NCBI RefSeq assembly: GCF_039536325.1
Contig: NZ_BAAAYO010000006.1
Span: forward strand, 827,646-891,645
Direction: 5' to 3'
DNA length: 64,000 bases
DNA from: Paenibacillus_AB hodogayensis
GTDB taxonomy: Bacteria; Bacillota; Bacilli; Paenibacillales; NBRC-103111
Every line of letters begins with the position of its first letter. The stretch's first letter is position 1. Below, piece by piece: positions 8,623 to 16,500 of this stretch. A program made the translations under genes and the position numbers. The notes under the pieces were generated by a model. It was not told where the DNA came from, did no database searches, and saw only the letters and a program-made list of their open reading frames with translations.

Positions 8623-10221
8623 TTAGCCGATCCGGAATTTCGCGACCGATACGTTCAGTTCGTCGGCCAGCTGCGCCAGAGACTGGCAGGTCGCCGCCGT
8701 CTCTTCGGACGCCGCCGCCGCTTCTTCGCTAGTCGCGGCGATCGACTGGACGGCCGTCATCACTTCCGAAGCTTGCGCCGACTGCTGTTCGCATGCGGCG
8801 GCAATCTCGTTCACCTTGTTCGAGGAGGCGTCGACCATGGAGACGATCCTCTGGAACGCCTCCCCGGTGCGAGACGACTCCTTCACGCTCTCCATAACGG
8901 CAACAACGCTTTGCTTCGTATTCTCCTGCATCACCTTAATAATGGCGGAAATCTGCTTCGTCGCTTCGCTGCTGCGCTCCGCCAGCTTGCGGACCTCGTC
9001 GGCCACAACGGCAAAGCCCCTTCCCTGATCGCCGGCGCGCGCCGCTTCGATGGCGGCATTCAGCGCCAGCAGATTCGTCTGGTCGGCGATATCGTCGATA
9101 ACCTCGATAATATCCCCGATCTTCTGGGAATCCTCTTCCAGCTTCGCCATCTTGTCGTTGACGGCCTGCATGCCGGCAACGGATTCTTCTATTACTTTGC
9201 CCCCTTGGTTTGCCGTCCTGACCGTCTCCGACGATAGCTCTGCGGCTTGCTCGGCGCCTGCTGCCACGGAATCGATCGCAGTCGACAATTCGTTAAACAG
9301 GTCCGTAATATGCTGCGCGGCTTGAGCCTGATTCGTGCTGCTGCCGGCAATTTCTTCGGTGCTTGCGGATATTTCTTCCGAGGCGGCCGCCACGCTCTGC
9401 GACGACTGGATGACGCCCCCGATCAACTGCTGTAAGTTATGGATCATATCGTTCACCGAACGGGACAACTGTCCGACCTCGTCATTCGTCCGGACATCGG
9501 CTTGCTCCCGCAAATCGCCCTGCGCCACCTTGCTCACCAGAGCGACAATGCCCGCCAGCGGCTTGGCAATCGTACCGGCTATGTAGTAACCAAGCAAAAT
9601 GCTGATCACAAAAGCGGCGACAATAACCGCGATCGTAATATTCCGGGAGGACGCATAGGCTTCGCCCGATTGTTTGTACGTACTCTCCGCTATTTTGACG
9701 TTGAGATCGATCAGCCTGCCGAGGCTTTCCCGTACTTTCGTCCCGACCGGCGTCAACTGGCTGTCCTGAAATTCCCTGAACTCGGCGGCATCGACTTGAT
9801 ACGTCAGCTGACGACCCTGGTCCATAATCTTGGTGTAATTGGCATAAGCCGTGTCGAACAGCTTGAGTTCATCCAGTTCTTCTTTCAAAACGGCCACTTG
9901 ACGATAGGAGTTTATTCTACTCGCGATCTCTTCCTGGTACGTACCAATCTCCTCGTTCAGCCTGTCTTTCGCCGCCTTGTCCGAGCTTGTGCTCATGTCG
10001 CGTATGGCCACCCGGGCCTGCTGATAGCTGATCGAGGCCGCGGACAAATCCCGCACCGAGACGAGGTTGTTCGTGTACACCTCCTTCACGTTGCCGTTCA
10101 GCATGCTCAAGTTGGAGATGGAATAAATCCCGACAGCCGCCAATATGAAAGCGACTGTCACAAACGCGGAAATCAACTTCACCGACGTCTTCAAATTCAA
10201 AAACCATTTCATGCTTCGCAT
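8623..10221 (-). CDS. Methyl-accepting chemotaxis protein
   Basis: About 532 residues from the ATG at 10221 (GGGAG just upstream; a second ATG three codons later at 10212 is equally plausible). Domain order: a first membrane helix (about 10-32), a helical 4HB-type outside sensor (about 33-190), a second membrane helix (NITIAVIVAAFVISILLGYY), HAMP, and a long cytoplasmic coiled coil with the MCP hairpin tip (EVIDDIADQTNLLALNAAIE, then GFAVVADEVRKLAERS). The ligand is unknown. It is first in the operon with cheW and cheA. Confidence 0.93.
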   Translation of the reverse strand: MRSMKWFLNLKTSVKLISAFVTVAFILAAVGIYSISNLSMLNGNVKEVYTNNLVSVRDLSAASISYQQARVAIRDMSTSSDKAAKDRLNEEIGTYQEEIASRINSYRQVAVLKEELDELKLFDTAYANYTKIMDQGRQLTYQVDAAEFREFQDSQLTPVGTKVRESLGRLIDLNVKIAESTYKQSGEAYASSRNITIAVIVAAFVISILLGYYIAGTIAKPLAGIVALVSKVAQGDLREQADVRTNDEVGQLSRSVNDMIHNLQQLIGGVIQSSQSVAAASEEISASTEEIAGSSTNQAQAAQHITDLFNELSTAIDSVAAGAEQAAELSSETVRTANQGGKVIEESVAGMQAVNDKMAKLEEDSQKIGDIIEVIDDIADQTNLLALNAAIEAARAGDQGRGFAVVADEVRKLAERSSEATKQISAIIKVMQENTKQSVVAVMESVKESSRTGEAFQRIVSMVDASSNKVNEIAAACEQQSAQASEVMTAVQSIAATSEEAAAASEETAATCQSLAQLADELNVSVAKFRIG

Positions 10222-10573
10222 CACTCCCAATCTTCTGTTTGGTGAAAAGGAAAAATTATGAACAAATTCATTATAAGTCTCATGAACTAATTCTGTCACC
10301 AATAATTCGACAAAAAAATACACAAAACTACACGAAATGCTGCATTTTTTCCCGAATCTCGCCTATTTTTCGACAAAACGGCATTTTCCAGAAATAAGGA
10401 AGTCGGGAGCGCCGAATTGGGCGCCAGCAGAGGAGTGCCTCGTCCGTTCGGGAAACATCCGGTCCCTATTCCAAAGGCCCACTGCCGGCTCATGCGCATG
10501 GACGATTGCAACTGTCTGTCGGTTTGAACTTTCAAAATCGATTGTGATTTATAAAATTATAAAAAATTATTAA

Positions 10574-10690
10574 TTGATTCATTAAATTAAAATTGACATC
10601 CTATAAACTCTCCTTTAACATAAAAATAAGCATCTATTCGGTGGAACTCGCTTGATTTGATTCATTATTTAATGCTAATTTATGAATCAA
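10574..10690 (+). promoter_or_regulatory. Promoter and candidate operators of the GntR-SBP gene
   Basis: In the AT-rich 10222-10787 interval, TTGACA (10593-10598) and TAACAT (10616-10621) with a 17-base spacer make a good sigma-A promoter. The 9-mer TTGATTCAT occurs at 10574-10582 and 10657-10665, and its exact complement ATGAATCAA at 10682-10690. The last two form a perfect inverted repeat with a 16-base spacer, and the set brackets the promoter, as expected of operators for the autoregulating GntR-type protein encoded next. The remainder of the interval (10222-10570) holds nothing else I recognise. Confidence 0.55.
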
Positions 10691-10787
10691 TGAGTGCAAG
10701 CGGATACAGAAGGGGGAGATTGGCCATGCAATCGGCGTAATATGATAAAATGGAAAGAAACGACGCTTGTCAGCTGGGAGAACGATC

Positions 10788-12188
10788 ATGAGAAGACGAC
10801 CGACAAAAGAACAATTTCATATGCAGTTGGAACAGATGGTTAGCGCGCTGCGGAACGAAATTCTCGACGGACAGCTGCTCCCTAACGACTACCTGCCGCC
10901 GGAGAAAGCGCTGGCGGAGCGATTCGGCATGAGCAACAATTCCATTCGTGCCGGTTTGGAGCAATTGGTCAGCGAAGGCTGGATCGAGAAGATCCCTCGC
11001 GTCGGCAATCGCGTGACGGCCGCACGGCCGCCGGTTAAGTTGAAGCTTCTTTGCAATTTCGCACCCTTTCGCAACCTGCAGCTTACGCGACTGCTGGACG
11101 GCTTTCATCGACTATATCCGTGGATCTCCGTGGAAGCCGTGCCGACCCAAGGCTCTCCCGGTTTCGGGACCGACGACCGCACCCTGCCAGCCGACGCGGT
11201 ATTGCTGGAAAATTATCAATTCCAGGATATCGCCGAGAATCGTGACCACGAACGACTGGAACCGCTGATCGAGAAGCCCGGTTTGTACGCGCAGGCAACC
11301 GACATGTTCAGGTACGAGGGACTGCTTTATATGCAGCCGCTTATTTTCTCGCCGATCGTGCTCTGCTATAACAAAGCGCACTTCCGCGAGAATGGTATGC
11401 TCGAGCCGGACGGCAGCTGGACGTGGGACGATCTGATGCGGGCCGCAGAACAGTTGACCGACGGTAAAGGACGGTACGGCTTCTGCTTCCATGTGCCTTC
11501 GAAAAACCGCTGGCCCGTATTTTTGCTGCAAAGCGGCGAACGGTTCGAATGGGACGGCGGACGGCTCCGCAGCCTTTACGGCACAAAGCTGCTTGAAGGG
11601 ATGAAGATGTGCAAGCGGATCATCCATAACCGCAAGGCGTTTCCCATGTATTTGTCGGAAAATCATGACGATATCGACCGGATGTTTCTCGAGGGCAAAG
11701 TGTCGATGACACTGAGCAGCTATATGGGGATGAACGGCTGGAAGGAATCGGACATCGAATTCGACGTGTCTCCGATACCCCGGCTTGACGAAATGCGGAC
11801 GCTCCTTATCTCGCTCGGCATCGGAATCAGCCGGGAGTCCGCGCACAAGGAAGAAACGCTTATGCTTGTCGACTATCTCGTCTCGGAGCAAGCGCAACAG
11901 CTCATCAGCCGGACGACGCTAAGCATCCCGACTCTCGGGACGCTACACATGAACGAGCATGCAGAGGACAAGAACGAAGCGAACGGCCGCCGTCCGTCCC
12001 GCTACATGATGTTCCGGGAAATTATGTCCTCCTTCCGGCCGCACGAAGCCTTAAACGTTTCGCACGACGCCATACGCAAGATGGAGGGCGAGTTGAAAGC
12101 GTATTGGGCCGATTTGCTGGATGAAGACGAACTGTGCGACCGGCTCGGCCATCTGCTCTCCACGGACAGAAACGAACAGATCAATTAG
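10788..12188 (+). CDS. GntR-type DNA-binding domain fused to a solute-binding-protein domain
   Basis: 466 residues from the ATG at 10788 (GGGAGA seven bases upstream). Residues 1-75 are a GntR winged helix (LRNEILDGQLLPNDYLPPEK, LAERFGMSNNSIRAGLEQLV, IPRVGNRVT). The rest, about 85-440, resembles family 1 ABC sugar-binding proteins: FSPIVLCYNKAHFRENG, WTWDDLMRAAEQLT and RWPVFLLQSG. There is no signal peptide or membrane helix, so the binding domain must act in the cytoplasm as a ligand sensor. Two more proteins of identical design occur near 50-52 kb. It lies 11 bases before a true lipoprotein solute-binding gene and probably controls the locus to 20.0 kb. The ligand, presumably a sugar or oligouronide, is inferred. 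Confidence 0.85.
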   Translation: MRRRPTKEQFHMQLEQMVSALRNEILDGQLLPNDYLPPEKALAERFGMSNNSIRAGLEQLVSEGWIEKIPRVGNRVTAARPPVKLKLLCNFAPFRNLQLTRLLDGFHRLYPWISVEAVPTQGSPGFGTDDRTLPADAVLLENYQFQDIAENRDHERLEPLIEKPGLYAQATDMFRYEGLLYMQPLIFSPIVLCYNKAHFRENGMLEPDGSWTWDDLMRAAEQLTDGKGRYGFCFHVPSKNRWPVFLLQSGERFEWDGGRLRSLYGTKLLEGMKMCKRIIHNRKAFPMYLSENHDDIDRMFLEGKVSMTLSSYMGMNGWKESDIEFDVSPIPRLDEMRTLLISLGIGISRESAHKEETLMLVDYLVSEQAQQLISRTTLSIPTLGTLHMNEHAEDKNEANGRRPSRYMMFREIMSSFRPHEALNVSHDAIRKMEGELKAYWADLLDEDELCDRLGHLLSTDRNEQIN

Positions 12189-12199
12189 GGGGTTATTCC

Positions 12200-13516
12200 A
12201 TGAAAAAAATAATGATACCCGCAGCTTGCGCCATTTTGCTGGCGACAACCGCTTGCGGCGGAACAAAAGATGCGGGCAAGGACGCCGGAGGCCAGCCCGG
12301 CGCAACGGCCGAGGTCAAAAAGGAACCGGTCGAGCTTGTATTTTACTCGCAGGTTGCCGACTATGACGCCACGTTTATGGATACGTTCGGCTCCCTGATC
12401 CAGAAAAAATTCCCGCATATCACGGTCAAGCATCTTCCGGCCGGCAGCAACAAGGTCGCGGATGTCGTCGCTGCGGGCCAGACGATCGACGTGATGTTCA
12501 TGTCGATCGGCCAAGCGGATACGCTGACGACGTACGATTACCAGTACGATATTTCCGAGATGATCAAGAACTCGAAATACGACCTGACAAAGCTGGAGCC
12601 GTCTGCTGTGGAGCTGCAGAAAGGATTTGCCAGCGGCGGCATGTACGGCCTTCCGGTCTTCACGAATACGCTCGGCTTGTTCTACAACAAAAACTTGTTC
12701 GACAAGTTCGGTGTCGAATATCCGAAGGACGGGAACACGTGGGACCAAGTGAAGGACATGGCGAAGCGGCTGTCGCGTTCCGAGGGCGGCGTCGATTACA
12801 AAGGTCTGGTGATGTCATCGTCGGCCAACATCGTGCTCAACCAGTATTCGGTGCAATACCTCGACGCAGCCACGAAAAAATCGGTATTTAACACCGACGC
12901 GTTTAAGAAGCCGTTCGAGCTCTTGACGAGCGTGGCGCAAATTCCCGGCAACGGGCTGAACGCGCAGACGTGGAGTCTGGCCGCGCAGCAAAAAATGTTT
13001 TTCCAGGATCAGTCGGCCGCCATGCTGCTGCACTTCGTCGTCCTGTCGCTGTCCACGCTCAAGGATCAGTTCGACTGGGATATCGCCTCTTATCCGCAGC
13101 TCGCCGACAAGCCGGGCGTAGGACCGCAATCGTATCCGACTTACTTTTACGTAACAAAGACGAGCAAGCATAAAAATGACGCCTTTGATGTAATCGCTTA
13201 CATGACGTCGGAGGAATTCCAGAACCATCTGTCCAAAAAAGGCATGCTGCCGATTTTGAAAGACCGCACGGCGGGCATGGCCCAATTCGGCCAGGACGTC
13301 CCTTTACTTAAAGGCAAGAACGTCAAGGCGCTGCTGCCGGAGAAGTTCGCCCCGTCCGCGCTGACGAAGGTCGAGATCGTGAAGGGACAAGGCCCTGGAC
13401 ATACGGCGTTTTTCGAAGCTTACCAGAACGTCGTGCTCGGCACGAAGGACACCAATTCGGCTCTCCGCGAAGCGGGCGAGAAGCTCGACTTGAAGCTCGC
13501 GGAACTGCTGAAATAA
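12200..13516 (+). CDS. Lipoprotein family 1 extracellular solute-binding protein
   Basis: 438 residues from the ATG at 12200 with AGGGGG upstream. The signal peptide ends in lipobox TTAC (Cys19). The body has the usual landmarks of carbohydrate ABC binding proteins: FYSQVADYDATFMDTFGSL, YGLPVFTNTLGLFYNKNLFD and VTKTSKHKNDAFDVIAYM. It would capture a sugar or oligosaccharide outside the membrane for an ABC importer. No permease gene follows; the next gene is a secreted lyase. Either the permeases are elsewhere, or the protein serves as a receptor for the upstream regulator's pathway. Confidence 0.9.
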   Translation: MKKIMIPAACAILLATTACGGTKDAGKDAGGQPGATAEVKKEPVELVFYSQVADYDATFMDTFGSLIQKKFPHITVKHLPAGSNKVADVVAAGQTIDVMFMSIGQADTLTTYDYQYDISEMIKNSKYDLTKLEPSAVELQKGFASGGMYGLPVFTNTLGLFYNKNLFDKFGVEYPKDGNTWDQVKDMAKRLSRSEGGVDYKGLVMSSSANIVLNQYSVQYLDAATKKSVFNTDAFKKPFELLTSVAQIPGNGLNAQTWSLAAQQKMFFQDQSAAMLLHFVVLSLSTLKDQFDWDIASYPQLADKPGVGPQSYPTYFYVTKTSKHKNDAFDVIAYMTSEEFQNHLSKKGMLPILKDRTAGMAQFGQDVPLLKGKNVKALLPEKFAPSALTKVEIVKGQGPGHTAFFEAYQNVVLGTKDTNSALREAGEKLDLKLAELLK

Positions 13517-13587
13517 CGATAACGAACGATTCAGCCAACTGAGAATGAAACATGACCGTATTGTCCCGAGATGAGGAGGATTTCTCA

Positions 13588-16500
13588 ATGGGTATACGAT
13601 ACAAGAACGGGAAAGTCACGATCGCCTGCACGCTCTCCCTGCTGATGCTTTTCTCGGCAGGAATCCCTGCCACCCCTATACAAGCCGCCGAAGGAGGAGA
13701 TAACAACGTGCTCCTGGAACCAATGCGGCATTATCCGGACAAATGGGCGGTAGCGCCGCTCATCGATCAAGCGGACGCTCCGGTTATCGACGGAACGACG
13801 AGCGAGAACATCTGGCAGACGGCCGCCGTCCTGAACGGCTTCGGCACCGCCTTCTATGAAGAGGCGGCGACGCACCATGCCGAATACAAGCTGGCCTACG
13901 ACGGCTCGTCGCTCTACATCGCAGGAAGTCTCGACCGGCCGGCCGCGGATATGCTCGCGCAGATTGAAATCGTCATTCGCCCCGCGGACGAAAAGGCAGC
14001 GTTCTACGCCTTGCGCATTCCGCTCGCCACGGCGCAGCCGCCGTCGCTGCAGACGGTTTGGAATCCGGATATGAACGACATCAACACCACGGCGGATATC
14101 GGGCGCCGGAACATTGCGAATGCCCGCTACGCCACATCGCAGGATACGGCCAAGCTGCGCGTGGAGGCGGCCATTCCCCTTTCGGAAATTGCCCCGGCAG
14201 GCGTGACGTCCGGAACGGAATGGGGCATCAACGTGATTCACCTTCCCAATCTGTACGTCGCCCCGCTCGATTCATGGGTCCCGGTCCGCAATGTGAACCA
14301 TTGGCATGCCGGAGGACCCGATGGCCGGGTTGTCGGCGATGTGATCGGGCAGCAGCGGCTAGGCAGCCTGTTTTTCTCGGCAGTCCCCGCACGGTTTGCC
14401 TCGCTTCCGGGCGGCGCAGCCGAATGGCGGCCGGCGCTTGCCGAGCTGGCTTATACCGGCTTTACCGGCAAACGACTGACCATTTCCACGCCTGCTGCCG
14501 GCTTAACGAGCGCGGATACGCGGCTGTTCTGGAAGGCGCCCGGCGGCGACTGGCAGACGCTGGCGATAGACGCGTTTGCCCTGAACGGCGCGACGGCCGC
14601 CATCGATTTCCAGCATCCCGCAGCCGCCAAGGATGGCGTCTACCAGTTGGCGGTCGCCTTCTCTCCATCGGGGGCCGGCCAGACGAAGGTGGCGCTGCTG
14701 TCCTTCGATCGCGAGCACGCCATCGAGGCGAGCTTGGCAGCCTATACGGCGCCCGGCCCTTCCGGTTCCGTCCGAAACGTGACGTGGTCGGAACCTTCGA
14801 CGGCGGTCAGCAATGCGTTGACGCTGATTCCGCCGCAGCCGGGCTTCATCTTCGTCGGCCTGCCGGAAATGCCGGAGCTGTATCCGCAGTCGCTGTACCA
14901 GCTCTCTGCGGACGGACACAGTATGACCGCGGCTCGTACCGGCACCGTCTATCCGAACGCCCTCTTCCCCGAGAACGAGCGGCTGACCGTACTGAACGGC
15001 AAAGGCGAAACCGTCGAAATTCCCTACTATGAAGCCGGGGACGGTACAAAATATTTTATAACCGGCCAAATGTGGTATTTGCAAAAGCAACGCGCCCTCA
15101 CACAGACGGCATCCATCGCGAAAACCGATCCGCTCGGCGCGGCGCGCCTGCTTCTCCGGTTCGCGGAAGCTTACGGCTCCTACAACCCGACCGTCGACCG
15201 GATCGGCGGCAGCACTTTAATCAATTACTCGGCGAACAAGGCATCCGGGCCGCCGTACGCCTATTGGGGCGGCGTATGGGATCGCTGGTGGTACAACGAT
15301 CTTCCCCAGCTGCGCCCGCTGATGGACGCCTATACGGAAGTGAAGAAAACGAATGCCTTCGATCTGCTCAGCGCCTCGCTCGGCGAGGATGTCGAACGCA
15401 AAATCGTGCAGGAGATGTTCATTCCGTCGGCGGATTTGGTGCTGACGCACGTAAACCGGTACAGCAACATGTCGTTGCAGCCGTGGATTGGCCTGATCGC
15501 CCTGGGCAAAGCGCTCGGCGAGCCGGACTACATTCACCGCGCGGTCGAATCGATTGAAGCGTTCACGGCCCGTATGTATTTGTCCGACGGCTTCTGGCAG
15601 GAAGTAACGCCCTCCTACCATATTCAGACGGTCAGCGGGCTTCAATCGGCGCTTAATCTGCTGAAAGGCTGGAGCGACCCGGCCGGGTACGTCTCTCCGC
15701 GCACGGGCATGCATTTCGACAATCTCGATATGGCCCAGCAGTTCCCGATCATCAACCGCGCGCTCGATGCCGCCAACCGGCTCGTCTACCCGGACGGCAA
15801 AGTGCTGCCCGTCATGGACACGTGGGCTGCCGAGAGGCCGAGTCAACCCAAAACGGACGAGGGGCCGCTGCTGCTGCCGTCGGCCGGCATCGGTCGGTTG
15901 TCCGGCGGACAAGGAACGGGCCAGACTATGCTGTACATGGGCTTCCAGCCGAAATACGGCCATGTGCATTTTGACCCGCTCAATTTGAGTCTGTTCGCGG
16001 GCGGCCAGGAGCTGCTTCCCGATCTCGGCTACACGCATAGTTCGAAATACCGGTATTTCTCCTTGTCGACGATGGGACACAATACAGTCGTCGTGAATGG
16101 CAAAAATATGCCCTTCGGCGAGTCGTCGAAGGACGGTGGCAGCATCCAGTCATTCGTCGCGAACGGCGGCGCGTTCCAGGCCATGCGTGCCGATTACGAA
16201 GGAGCTTATCCGGAAACGTCGGAATACAGCCGCGAGCCGTGGTTCGTGCCCTTCCCGGGCGGAACCGCCGAACAAGGCTACGTGCTGGACCTGTTCCGGG
16301 TATCCGGCGGCAGCCGGCATGAATATACGCTGCAGGGCGACGCGAACCGGGATGCCGCATTCCTTACGTCCTTGCCATTGACCGATTACGGGCCTTATTT
16401 GGTGCCTCCGGGAACGGTCGTGGTCGAGCCGACGAACAACAACGACAGCGGCAGCGCGGAAGGGCATTATCCCGGCTATATTTATGTCCGCGACGTGAAG

